Part shown: positions 56,695-64,000 of the stretch, one piece after another
Layout: every line of letters starts with the position of its first letter
Numbering within the stretch: the first letter of the stretch is position 1
Assembly (NCBI GenBank): GCA_018384375.1
Contig: JAHAYJ010000100.1
Coordinates: 1 to 64,000 of the forward strand
Direction of reading: 5' to 3'
Length of the DNA: 64,000 bases
From: Lachnospiraceae bacterium
Lineage (GTDB): Bacteria; Bacillota; Clostridia; Lachnospirales; Lachnospiraceae
Made by a program: the position numbers and the translations under genes
The notes under the pieces: model-generated
Databases searched by the model: none
Seen by the model: only the letters and a program-made list of their open reading frames with translations
Told to the model about the DNA's origin: nothing

Positions 56695-57906
56695 ATGAAA
56701 AAGTTTAAGAAAGTAATGAGCCTTACGCTCGTTGCAGCGATGACTATGGCTTTACTTGCAGGCTGTGGTGGCTCCGCTGAAACAGCTGCTGAGGGAGAAA
56801 CATCAGAATCCGAAGCAGTTGAAACTTCAGTTGCCGGTGAAGGATTTAAGATTGGTGCAATTGGTCCCTCTACAGGTGGTGCAGCTGTTTATGGTCTTGC
56901 TGTAAAGAACGGAGCAGAACTTGCAATCAAGGAGATCAATGCTGCAGGCGGCATCAATGGATATCAGATTGAATACAATTTCCAGGATGATGAGTGTGAC
57001 AATGAAAAGTCTGTTAATGCCTATAATACATTAAAAGACTGGGGTATGCAGATGCTGGTTGGTACTACAACAAGTGGATGTTGTATTGCGGTTGCAGCAG
57101 AATCTGCAAATGACAATATGTTCCAGATTACCCCTTCAGGATCTTCTGTAGACTGTATTAAGGGAAATGACAATGTATATCAGGTATGCTTTACAGATCC
57201 TAACCAGGGTATTGCTACGGCTCAGTACATTGGCGAGAATGCAGTAGCGTCTAAGGTTGCAGTGATCTATGACAGCTCTGATGTATATTCCTCAGGTATT
57301 TATGAAAAATTTGCGGCAGAGGCAGCTAACCAGTCCTTTGAAATCGTATCAGCAGAGGCATTTACCGCTGATAACAAGACTGATTTTTCTGTACAGCTTC
57401 AGAAAGCAAAGGATGCCGGTGCAGAACTGGTATTCCTCCCTATTTATTATACAGAAGCATCTTTGATTTTAACCCAGGCAAATTCTATGGGATATACACC
57501 CAAGTTTTTCGGCTGTGATGGTCTTGATGGTATTCTGAATGTGGAAAACTTTGATGCATCTTTAGCAGAGGGTGTAATGCTTTTAACTCCTTTTGCAGCT
57601 GACGCACAGGATGATGCAACGAAATCCTTTGTAAGTGCATATGAAGCAGCCTATGGTGAAACACCTAACCAGTTTGCAGCAGATGCATATGATGCAGTCT
57701 ATATTATTAAAGCTGCAGTAGAAAAGAGTGGCGTAACACCTGCTGACAGTGTTTCTGATATCTGCGACAAGATGAAAGCAGCTATGGCTGAAATTTCTGT
57801 AGATGGACTTACCGGTGAGGCAATGTCATGGGATGAGGATGGTGCAGTTAATAAAGCACCTAAGGCAATGCAGATTATTAACGGTAATTATTCACTGATT
57901 CAGTAA
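56695..57906 (+). CDS. livJ: Branched-chain amino acid ABC transporter, substrate-binding lipoprotein
   Basis: A 403-residue type I periplasmic-binding-fold lipoprotein. The signal peptide ends in the lipobox LAGC with Cys24 as lipidated residue, followed by a Glu/Ser/Thr-rich linker. The ligand-binding domain starts FKIGAIGPSTGGAAVYG and has KNGAELAIKEINAAGG. Its gene lies directly before two permease and two ATPase genes of the liv type. Leucine, isoleucine or valine are expected ligands; other amino or organic acids are possible. AAGGAGG precedes the ATG. Confidence 0.92.
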   Translation: MKKFKKVMSLTLVAAMTMALLAGCGGSAETAAEGETSESEAVETSVAGEGFKIGAIGPSTGGAAVYGLAVKNGAELAIKEINAAGGINGYQIEYNFQDDECDNEKSVNAYNTLKDWGMQMLVGTTTSGCCIAVAAESANDNMFQITPSGSSVDCIKGNDNVYQVCFTDPNQGIATAQYIGENAVASKVAVIYDSSDVYSSGIYEKFAAEAANQSFEIVSAEAFTADNKTDFSVQLQKAKDAGAELVFLPIYYTEASLILTQANSMGYTPKFFGCDGLDGILNVENFDASLAEGVMLLTPFAADAQDDATKSFVSAYEAAYGETPNQFAADAYDAVYIIKAAVEKSGVTPADSVSDICDKMKAAMAEISVDGLTGEAMSWDEDGAVNKAPKAMQIINGNYSLIQ

Positions 57907-57920
57907 TGAAACGTGTAGCC

Positions 57921-57950
57921 AAAGAGGGTTGCAAATGCAACCCTCTTTTT
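57921..57950 (+). terminator. Terminator or attenuator after livJ
   Basis: The stem AAAGAGGGTTGC/GCAACCCTCTTT is followed by T. It lies between the binding-protein gene and the permeases, which would let livJ be made in excess. Confidence 0.85.
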
Positions 57951-57982
57951 GCTTTAAAGGCTTTCCTGTCATGTTTTATAGC

Positions 57983-58012
57983 TTGCCATTCCCTGTGTTT
58001 ATCTGATATACT
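57983..58012 (+). promoter_or_regulatory. Predicted promoter for livHMGF
   Basis: TTGCCA (57983-57988), 18 bases and TATACT (58007-58012), 33 bases before livH. Confidence 0.55.
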
Positions 58013-58044
58013 TAATAGAATAATTTTTTTACAGAGGTGTTCTT

Positions 58045-58929
58045 ATGAGTTTTATATCCTATTTGATTAACGGTATCAGTCTTGGAAGTGTATATGCCAT
58101 TATAGCACTTGGCTATACCATGGTATATGGAATTGCCAAAATGCTGAATTTTGCGCATGGCGATGTCATCATGGTAGGTGGCTTTACCATATTCTTTGCG
58201 GTGAGCATGCAGGGGCTTCCACCGGCACTTGGAATACTTCTTGCAGTAATACTGTGTACACTGCTTGGAATCACCATTGAGTATATTGCATACAGACCGC
58301 TGCGGCAGGCTGCTTCTTCGCTGGCAGTTTTAATTACGGCTATTGGTGTAAGCTATCTGCTTCAGAACCTTGCTTTACTCATTTTTGGCGCAAATACAAA
58401 GGCATTTACCTCTGTTGTGACAATTCCTGCCATTAAGTTAGCAGATGAACAGATTATTATTTCAGGAGAAACGATCGTGACAATCATTTCCTGTATTGTG
58501 ATTATGATCGGTTTGACACTCTTTGTAAATAAAACAAAAGCCGGTCAAGCAATGCTTGCAGTTTCAGAGGATAAAGGGGCTGCGCAGCTCATGGGAATTA
58601 ATGTGAATGCAACCATTTCCCTTACCTTTGCAATAGGATCAGCGCTTGCGGCAATTGCAGGTATGCTGCTTTGTTCAGCATATCCTTCACTGACTCCGTA
58701 TACAGGTTCCATGCCCGGTATTAAGGCTTTTGTTGCAGCAGTATTTGGAGGGATAGGTTCCATTCCCGGTGCATTGATCGGAGGAATTGTGCTTGGGATC
58801 ATTGAAATATTGAGCAAAGCATACATTTCTTCGCAGATGGCGGATGCAATTGTATTTATGGTTCTGATTATTGTCCTTCTGGTTAAGCCTACAGGTATTC
58901 TTGGTAAGAAGATTCAGGAGAAGGTATAA
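58045..58929 (+). CDS. livH: Branched-chain amino acid ABC transporter permease LivH
   Basis: A 294-residue permease with about eight helices and the family segments LINGISLGSVYAIIALGYTMVYGI, MLNFAHGDVIMVGGF and VFGGIGSIPGALIGGIVLGIIE, the last being the contact region for the ATPases. AGAGGTG lies before the ATG. It works with LivM, LivG and LivF. Confidence 0.94.
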   Translation: MSFISYLINGISLGSVYAIIALGYTMVYGIAKMLNFAHGDVIMVGGFTIFFAVSMQGLPPALGILLAVILCTLLGITIEYIAYRPLRQAASSLAVLITAIGVSYLLQNLALLIFGANTKAFTSVVTIPAIKLADEQIIISGETIVTIISCIVIMIGLTLFVNKTKAGQAMLAVSEDKGAAQLMGINVNATISLTFAIGSALAAIAGMLLCSAYPSLTPYTGSMPGIKAFVAAVFGGIGSIPGALIGGIVLGIIEILSKAYISSQMADAIVFMVLIIVLLVKPTGILGKKIQEKV

Positions 58930-58942
58930 GGAGGAAACAGAA

Positions 58943-60010
58943 GTGAAAAAACGGAACATAAGTAAAAATGTAAAAGATAATATCATTACATATGGCATAG
59001 TAATCGTTGCTTATATTGTGATCCAGATTCTGATCAGTGCCGGAAGCCTTTCCAGCCTGATGCAGGGATTGCTTGTCCCGCTGTGCGTTTATGTGATTTT
59101 AGCTGTATCCTTAAATCTGACAGTGGGTATTCTGGGTGAGCTTAGTCTGGGGCATGCGGGATTTATGTGTGTTGGTGCATTTACCGGAGCATTTTTCTCA
59201 AGATGTATGGAGAATGTGATTACGATAGATTTGATTCGCTTTATTCTTGCACTGATTATTGGGGCAGTATGTGCAGGAGTAATCGGTTTCCTGATTGGTA
59301 TGCCGGTCCTGCGTCTAAGAGGCGATTATCTGGCAATCGTAACCTTGGCTTTTGGTGAAATCATCAAGAATATTGTCAATGTATTATACATTGGAAAGGA
59401 TAGCAGAGGATTTCATTTTTCCATGAAGGATTCTATATCCTTAGGACTTGAGACGGATGGTGATGTGATCATCAACGGAGCCCAGGGCATTACAGGCACA
59501 CCAAAGGATTCCAATTTTACAATTGGAGTGATATTGATCCTGATCACATTGTTCATAGTATTAAACCTGATCCACTCCAGAGATGGAAGAGCAATCATGT
59601 CAATCAGAGATAATTTGATTGCAGCGGAATCAATTGGAATCAATATTACAAAATATAAATTGATGGCTTTTTCCATATCCGCGGCGCTTGCCGGTGTGGC
59701 TGGCGTTCTCTATTCCCATAATCTGAACAGCCTTATGGCAACACCTAAGAACTTTGGCTATAACATGTCTATCATGATTCTTGTATTTGTAGTTCTTGGC
59801 GGTATAGGGAATATTAGAGGTTCCATCATTGCAGCTGTAGTGCTGACGCTACTTCCTGAACTTCTTAGAGGCTTGAGTAACTATCGAATGCTCATCTATG
59901 CAATTGTATTAATTGTCATGATGCTTTTTAACTGGAGTCCGAAACTGATTGAACTTCGAAAGCGGTTTTCTGTTAAATGTCTGATTGGCAGGTCTAAGGA
60001 GGTGCAGTAA
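58943..60010 (+). CDS. livM: Branched-chain amino acid ABC transporter permease LivM
   Basis: A 355-residue permease with about nine to ten helices and the LivM blocks LSLGHAGFMCVGAFTGA, RGDYLAIVTLAFGEI and VLGGIGNIRGSIIAAVVLTLLPELL. I use GTG 58943, 8 bases after AAGGAGG; the frame is open upstream into livH but lacks a start signal there. Confidence 0.93.
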   Translation: MKKRNISKNVKDNIITYGIVIVAYIVIQILISAGSLSSLMQGLLVPLCVYVILAVSLNLTVGILGELSLGHAGFMCVGAFTGAFFSRCMENVITIDLIRFILALIIGAVCAGVIGFLIGMPVLRLRGDYLAIVTLAFGEIIKNIVNVLYIGKDSRGFHFSMKDSISLGLETDGDVIINGAQGITGTPKDSNFTIGVILILITLFIVLNLIHSRDGRAIMSIRDNLIAAESIGINITKYKLMAFSISAALAGVAGVLYSHNLNSLMATPKNFGYNMSIMILVFVVLGGIGNIRGSIIAAVVLTLLPELLRGLSNYRMLIYAIVLIVMMLFNWSPKLIELRKRFSVKCLIGRSKEVQ

Positions 60011-60011
60011 T

Positions 60012-60773
60012 ATGGCAGCATTATTGGAGGTTAAGAATTTAGGCATTTCCTTTGGAGGATTACGGGCGGTAGATGATTTCGAGATATCTATCAAAAAGGG
60101 ACAGCTATATGGACTGATCGGTCCGAATGGCGCAGGAAAAACCACAGTATTTAACCTTCTTACAGGCGTATATAAGCCTGATGAGGGAATTATTACACTG
60201 GATGGGGAAAATATTACCGGACTGAAAACAATTGAAATTAATAAAGCGGGAATTGCAAGAACCTTTCAGAACATCAGATTATTTAAGGATTTATCGGTTC
60301 TTGATAATGTTAAAGTTGGCCTTCATAATCATTATCATTATTCTACTTTTGAAGGTATTTTAAGGTTGCCTAAATATTATAAAATGGAAAAGGCAATGAA
60401 TGAAAAGGCAATGGAGCTTTTAAAAGTATTTGAACTGGATGGTGAGGCAGACTTCCTCGCGGCAAATCTTCCTTACGGAAAGCAGCGTAAACTGGAAATT
60501 GCCAGAGCACTAGCCACAGAACCAAAACTCCTTTTGCTTGATGAACCGGCGGCAGGTATGAATCCGAATGAAACGATGGAGCTTATGGATACCATTCGCT
60601 TTGTGAGAGACAATTTTGATATGACAATTCTTCTGATTGAGCATGATATGAAGCTTGTTTCCGGTATCTGTGAGGAATTGACCGTTTTGAATTTTGGTCG
60701 GATATTGGCACAGGGACAGACCAGTAAAGTTCTCAATGATCCGCAGGTAATCACAGCGTATTTAGGAGAATAG
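60012..60773 (+). CDS. livG: Branched-chain amino acid ABC transporter ATPase LivG
   Basis: A 253-residue ABC ATPase with Walker A GPNGAGKTT (about 36), a LivG-type signature (LPYGKQRKLEIARAL), Walker B LLLLDEPAAGMNP and the H-loop IEHDM. ATG 60012 lies 8 bases after AAGGAGG and begins one base after the livM stop. Confidence 0.95.
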   Translation: MAALLEVKNLGISFGGLRAVDDFEISIKKGQLYGLIGPNGAGKTTVFNLLTGVYKPDEGIITLDGENITGLKTIEINKAGIARTFQNIRLFKDLSVLDNVKVGLHNHYHYSTFEGILRLPKYYKMEKAMNEKAMELLKVFELDGEADFLAANLPYGKQRKLEIARALATEPKLLLLDEPAAGMNPNETMELMDTIRFVRDNFDMTILLIEHDMKLVSGICEELTVLNFGRILAQGQTSKVLNDPQVITAYLGE

Positions 60774-60791
60774 AAGGTGGAGGGATAAGCT

Positions 60792-61502
60792 ATGGCATTG
60801 CTTGAAATAAAGGATTTAGAGGTTTTTTATGGGATGATACAAGCTATTAAAGGAGTATCCTTCCAGGTAAATGAAGGGGAGGTTATTGCACTTATTGGGG
60901 CAAACGGAGCAGGAAAGACAACGATTCTACACACTGTCACAGGGCTATTGGAAGCGAAGAAAGGATCAGTCTTCTTTGATGGTAAGGATATTACCAAAAC
61001 ACCTGCACATAAGATTGTTTCCATGGGAATGGCACATGTGCCGGAAGGCAGACGTGTATTTGCCAATTTATCTGTTTATCAGAATCTTAGGATGGGAGCT
61101 TATACAAGGAAGGATAAACAGGAGATAGAGGAAACCTTAAAGACGGTTTATAAACGTTTCCCCAGGCTTGAGGAAAGAAAGAATCAGCTGGCCGGTACGC
61201 TCAGCGGTGGTGAACAGCAGATGCTTGCAATGGGAAGAGCATTGATGTCTCATCCAAGAATTATCCTTATGGATGAGCCATCCATGGGACTTTCCCCTAT
61301 TTTTGTAAATGAAATATTTGATATCATAAAAGAGGTAAGTGCCAGTGGAACTACCGTGCTACTGGTTGAGCAGAATGCGAAAAAAGCATTGTCTATTTCA
61401 GACAGAGGCTATGTTCTTGAGACCGGGAAAATCGTACTTGAAGGAAGATCTGAGGATTTACTGAATAATGATTCCATCAAAAAAGCATATTTAGGCGAAT
61501 AA
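60792..61502 (+). CDS. livF: Branched-chain amino acid ABC transporter ATPase LivF
   Basis: A 236-residue ABC ATPase with Walker A GANGAGKTT (about 36), signature LSGGEQQMLAMGRAL, Walker B IILMDEPSMGLSP and the terminal VEQNAKKAL. It completes the liv transporter. GGAGG lies about 10 bases before the ATG. Confidence 0.95.
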   Translation: MALLEIKDLEVFYGMIQAIKGVSFQVNEGEVIALIGANGAGKTTILHTVTGLLEAKKGSVFFDGKDITKTPAHKIVSMGMAHVPEGRRVFANLSVYQNLRMGAYTRKDKQEIEETLKTVYKRFPRLEERKNQLAGTLSGGEQQMLAMGRALMSHPRIILMDEPSMGLSPIFVNEIFDIIKEVSASGTTVLLVEQNAKKALSISDRGYVLETGKIVLEGRSEDLLNNDSIKKAYLGE

Positions 61503-61522
61503 AATAGTTGGGGGTTATGCAA

Positions 61523-62146
61523 ATGAAAGAAAAAGTTGTGATTACCATTGCAAGGCAATACGGAAGCGGTGGAAGAACAGTAGGTGAAATGCTTGCAAAG
61601 CGTTTAGACATCCACTACTATGACAAGGAACTGATGAAGCTTGCTTCTGAAGACAGTGGAATTAATGAATCCCTGTTTGCAAATACAGATGAGAAATTGA
61701 AAAATACGAATCTGTTTAAGATTGCACATCGGGTTTATCACGGAGAATTGATTTCCCCGGAAAGTGACGATTTCGTTTCTACCCAAAATCTTTTTAATTA
61801 TCAGGCTAAGATCATAAAAGAACTTGCAGAGCAGGAATCCTGTGTCATTGTGGGACGATGCGCGGATTTTATCCTAAAAGATTATGATAATGTACTGAGT
61901 GTATTCATTCATGCCCCACACGAATACTGTATGGAGCAGGCAGCCAAGAAGCACAGCATGCCTTCTAAAGAGCTTGAAAGATTCATTTTGAAGACTGACA
62001 AACACAGGGCGGATTACTATAAGTATTATACCGGGAGAGAGTGGACAGACGCCAGAAATTATGATCTGTGTCTTGACAGTTCCAAATTGGGCTATAACAG
62101 ATGTGTGGAAGAAATCATTTCATACATGAACGTTCGTTTTAAATAG
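61523..62146 (+). CDS. Cytidylate kinase-like family protein
   Basis: A 207-residue P-loop protein beginning VVITIARQYGSGGRTVGEMLAKRLDIHYYDKELM, the pattern of the cytidylate-kinase-like family (Cytidylate_kin2). True CMP kinase differs in its NMP-binding part, so the substrate is unknown. I use ATG 61523, 8 bases after GGGGG; 61508 and 61517 are in frame. It follows livF by 20 bases and may ride on that operon. Confidence 0.82.
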   Translation: MKEKVVITIARQYGSGGRTVGEMLAKRLDIHYYDKELMKLASEDSGINESLFANTDEKLKNTNLFKIAHRVYHGELISPESDDFVSTQNLFNYQAKIIKELAEQESCVIVGRCADFILKDYDNVLSVFIHAPHEYCMEQAAKKHSMPSKELERFILKTDKHRADYYKYYTGREWTDARNYDLCLDSSKLGYNRCVEEIISYMNVRFK

Positions 62147-62156
62147 AAGATGAAGA

Positions 62157-62196
62157 AAAACCCTTAGATTTATATACACAAGTCTAAGGGTTTTAT
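62157..62196. terminator. Bidirectional terminator between the kinase-like gene and lexA
   Basis: A 12-bp stem, AAAACCCTTAGA (62157-62168) with TCTAAGGGTTTT (62183-62194), has A-rich and T-rich flanks, so it can serve both converging transcripts. Confidence 0.85.
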
Positions 62197-62221
62197 ATTT
62201 GATATAAATAATGAATACTAA

Positions 62222-62839
62222 TTAATGAAATATTCTGAATACCCCAAAAACCTTACCAAGAATCTGGCAGTCATCCACGATAATCGGATCCATCGTGTCA
62301 TTTTCAGGTTGAAGTCGTATATGCCCATCCTCTTTATAAAAAGTTTTGACAGTGGCAGAGTCATCAATCAGAGCCACAACCATATCACCATTTCTGGCTG
62401 TATTACACACATTCACAAAAATTTGATCTCCGCTGAAGATTCCGGCATTGATCATAGAATCACCTTTTACATTTAAAATAAAGGATTCACCATGAGGAAC
62501 CATTTCCGCAGGTACCGGGAAATAGCTTTCAACATTTTCCTCAGCAAGTATAGGAGTTCCGGCGGCAACACGTCCCACGACAGGAAGGCTTACCATCTCG
62601 GTGCGAACCATTTGAAAATTATCATCACAGATCTCAATGGCACGAGGTTTGGTTGGGTCTCTTCTTATGTATCCGTTCTTTTCAAGTGTTTCTAAGTGAG
62701 AGTGGACTGAAGAAGTGGATTTCAGATTAACTGCTTCACAGATTTCTCTTACGGCAGGCGGATAGCCTCTTTTTAATATTTCATCCTTAATGTAATCTAA
62801 AATTTCCTGCTGCTTGCTGCTGATTTTTCCGTAGCCCAT
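62222..62839 (-). CDS. lexA: LexA repressor
   Basis: SOS-response repressor of 205 residues. The N-terminal winged helix-turn-helix (about 1-70, [31 protein letters not shown]) is followed by the autocleavage site Ala93-Gly94 (VAAGTP) and the peptidase domain with Ser128 (KGDSMINAG) and Lys165 (ATVKTF). GGGAGG lies before the ATG. It is divergent from a YneA-like gene, the usual Gram-positive arrangement. Confidence 0.96.
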   Translation of the reverse strand: MGYGKISSKQQEILDYIKDEILKRGYPPAVREICEAVNLKSTSSVHSHLETLEKNGYIRRDPTKPRAIEICDDNFQMVRTEMVSLPVVGRVAAGTPILAEENVESYFPVPAEMVPHGESFILNVKGDSMINAGIFSGDQIFVNVCNTARNGDMVVALIDDSATVKTFYKEDGHIRLQPENDTMDPIIVDDCQILGKVFGVFRIFH

Positions 62840-62918
62840 GAAATTCCTCCCTTAAATCGAAAATGACATTACAAAAATAGAAATACTGCATTTTGAGATA
62901 TAACTGTTATTTTTGATA

Positions 62919-62947
62919 ATTATAGCATAATAAATTGTAAAAAGCAA
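62919..62947 (-). promoter_or_regulatory. Predicted lexA promoter
   Basis: On the - strand, TTGCTT (62947-62942), 17 bases and TATAAT (62924-62919). A weak LexA-box-like sequence, AAATATTTGTTC at 62959-62970, lies just upstream of the -35. Confidence 0.5.
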
Positions 62948-62990
62948 ACATATATTCCAAATATTTGTTCGATTAATTGCGATGAAAGCA

Positions 62991-63019
62991 TTGACAAACG
63001 AATGTTTGTTCTGTATAAT
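62991..63019 (+). promoter_or_regulatory. Consensus promoter with LexA-type operator for the yneA-like gene
   Basis: TTGACA (62991-62996), exactly 17 bases and TATAAT (63014-63019) form a full consensus promoter. The spacer contains GAATGTTTGTTC (63000-63011), one mismatch from the LexA core GAACN4GTTC, and the overlapping dyad ACAAAC-GAAT-GTTTGT. A repressor here would compete directly with RNA polymerase. Confidence 0.8.
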
Positions 63020-63027
63020 CAAGAAAA

Positions 63028-63056
63028 AAGAACAAATGTTTGCAACATGTGTTCTT
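63028..63056. promoter_or_regulatory. Paired LexA-box-like dyads downstream of the yneA promoter
   Basis: GAACAAATGTTT (63030-63041) and CAACATGTGTTC (63043-63054) each match GAACN4GTTC with one mismatch. Together they form an inverted repeat of 13 bases per arm, one mismatch and a 3-base centre. Confidence 0.65.
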
Positions 63057-63131
63057 TCCCAACAATTATAGGATTATTAGATTGACAATAGAAATATAAA
63101 TTAAAGAAGAAGCGAAGAGGGGGAGTAAGTG

Positions 63132-63503
63132 ATGAATGCAAGAACAAGTGAAAGAAGAATCAGAAATAATCGTATCAGAAGACAGCGTGAACTAAGAAGA
63201 CATATAATTATGGGAGTACTTGCGATTGTGCTGGTAGTCAGCTTTTCACTTGCCTTTTTCGGTTTCGGCACAAAAGCACAGAACAGTGATGAAGAAATTT
63301 TGTATAAATATTATAAAAGCATCGTTGTCGAAGAGGGAGATACCCTCTGGGAATATGCCGGACTTTACGGTGAAGAAAATCATTATAGCAATCGCCAGGA
63401 GTACATTGATGAAGTAGTTAATATGAATGCTCTGAAGGATGAAAATATCACTGCAGGACAGCACATTATTCTTCCGTACTACAGCCCGGAATTTAACTCT
63501 TAA
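63132..63503 (+). CDS. yneA: YneA-like cell division suppressor with LysM domain
   Basis: A 123-residue protein with a very basic N-terminus, one membrane helix (about 27-46) and a C-terminal LysM-like domain (about 65-120, VVEEGDTLWEYA and NITAGQHIILPYY). In Bacillus YneA is induced with SOS and delays division. Location beside lexA with LexA-like boxes in its promoter supports this assignment. GGGGGAG lies before ATG 63132; GTG 63129 is an alternative. Its stop overlaps that of the recombinase by 3-4 bases. Confidence 0.85.
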   Translation: MNARTSERRIRNNRIRRQRELRRHIIMGVLAIVLVVSFSLAFFGFGTKAQNSDEEILYKYYKSIVVEEGDTLWEYAGLYGEENHYSNRQEYIDEVVNMNALKDENITAGQHIILPYYSPEFNS

Positions 63504-64000
63504 TTGGTTGGCTTTTCGCGTAACTGTACCGCTTTCGCCGCCATACGTCTTCGACTGTCCTCAAGCGCTGCATAATGCTTTCGGGTGGTATTTACATCTT
63601 TATGTCCAAGAACATCAGCGACAAGGTAAATATCACCGGTTTCCTGATAGAGAGCGGTGCCATAAGTGCTGCGAAGTTTATGAGGCGTTATTTTCTTTAA
63701 GCCGGTCACATTAGAAGCATATTTTTTTACCAGATTTTCAACAGCGCGGACGGTGATGCGCCTATTTTGCATAGAGAGAAATAATGCATCTTCATGGCCT
63801 TCAAGAGGAACAATATGATATCTCTTTTCCAGATAATCATGAAGTGCATCCGCAACCTCATCACCAAAATAAACAACGGTTTCATAGCCGCCTTTTCTTC
63901 TTATTTTAATTCCATTATTCTTAAAATCAACATCCTTAATATCAAGACCAACACATTCCGATACCCGAATTCCAGTTCCCAGTAAAAGCGTAAGAAGAGC
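63500..64000 (-). CDS. Tyrosine recombinase, C-terminal catalytic domain (runs off window)
   Basis: The visible 166 residues are the catalytic domain of a tyrosine recombinase/integrase; the gene continues beyond 64000, so its N-terminal core-binding domain is not seen. All active-site residues are present: Arg in GTGIRVSE, Lys in RRKGGYE, HKLRSTYGT (His and Arg), LGHKDV (His) and the nucleophile Tyr in TRKHYAAL. It could be a chromosomal Xer protein or a phage/element integrase. No attachment site or other element gene is visible. The frame extends through the ATG at 63772, so the short version starting there is not correct. Confidence 0.85.
   Translation of the reverse strand, partial: ALLTLLLGTGIRVSECVGLDIKDVDFKNNGIKIRRKGGYETVVYFGDEVADALHDYLEKRYHIVPLEGHEDALFLSMQNRRITVRAVENLVKKYASNVTGLKKITPHKLRSTYGTALYQETGDIYLVADVLGHKDVNTTRKHYAALEDSRRRMAAKAVQLREKPTN

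Noticed and set aside
63439-63714. + strand open frame overlapping yneA and the recombinase
   Set aside because: It is out of frame with yneA and antisense to the recombinase catalytic domain, with no start signal.
63500-63772. Short 90-residue recombinase remnant starting at 63772
   Set aside because: Translating on past 63772 keeps the same frame open to the window end with the catalytic Arg and Lys motifs, so it is a cut-off normal gene, not a fragment.

Overview
The window reads as a stretch of chromosome from a low-to-moderate GC Gram-positive of the class Clostridia, most likely family Lachnospiraceae. This rests on protein character and gene order: HisZ with short-form HisG, RecU, ZapA, the Prp protease next to an L27 with a cleavable N-terminus, GerW, a Gram-positive LexA/YneA pair, and the orders rpmB-asp23-fakA-recG, rsmD-coaD and obg-yhbY-nadD-yqeK-rsfS. 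Coding density is high, almost everything is on the + strand, and no gene-free stretch exceeds 300 bases. I saw no rRNA, tRNA, CRISPR array or insertion sequence.

Layout. 66-8744: methionine synthase without its reactivation domain, a small membrane protein, then ilvB, two different ilvN-type regulatory subunits, ilvC, leuC and leuD. 8828-10893: a membrane-anchored PPIase-like protein converging on a histidine phosphatase. 11021-13545: a LexA-operator promoter driving a NusG-domain-II protein, a Gx-family membrane protein, ruvA and ruvB. 13617-19232: zapA, a U32 peptidase-family protein and a SEDS/class B PBP pair. 19315-20373 (-): an HD-GYP protein with an altered metal motif. 20540-23008: a GerW cluster including a 47-residue membrane protein and a J-domain protein. 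23133-35869: rpmB, Asp23, fakA, recG, degV, topoisomerase IV (parE, parC), rsmD, coaD, a coiled-coil protein and a cell-wall amidase, converging on ylbJ (-).

36812-42276: RNA pseudouridine synthases, a HAD phosphatase, a YgiQ radical SAM protein and recU. 42273-47520: a well-delimited histidine operon, hisZ-hisG-hisD-hisB-hisIE, with a near-consensus promoter and strong terminator; its last gene carries an extra HisF-like domain. 47548-56248: a radical SAM/DUF2344/RNase G trio followed by a ribosome-biogenesis cluster (rplU, prp, rpmA, obgE, yhbY, nadD, yqeK, rsfS). 56282-62146: a DUF378 protein (-), a complete branched-chain amino acid ABC transporter (livJ, livH, livM, livG, livF) and a cytidylate-kinase-like protein. 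62222-64000: lexA (-) divergent from a yneA-like gene, with several LexA-box-like dyads between them, then a tyrosine recombinase (-) that runs off the window end.

Two themes link the genes. One is branched-chain amino acid supply, by synthesis (ilv/leu) and uptake (liv). The other is DNA repair and cell-cycle control: LexA, the YneA-like division inhibitor, and ruvAB behind a LexA-like operator are all here, with recG, recU and topoisomerase IV nearby. The most unusual items are the SOS-type promoter placed in front of an EetA/EetB-like pair plus ruvAB, apparently giving a leaderless mRNA; the HisF-like pseudo-barrel fused to HisIE; and the HD-GYP protein lacking the canonical His of its HD pair.
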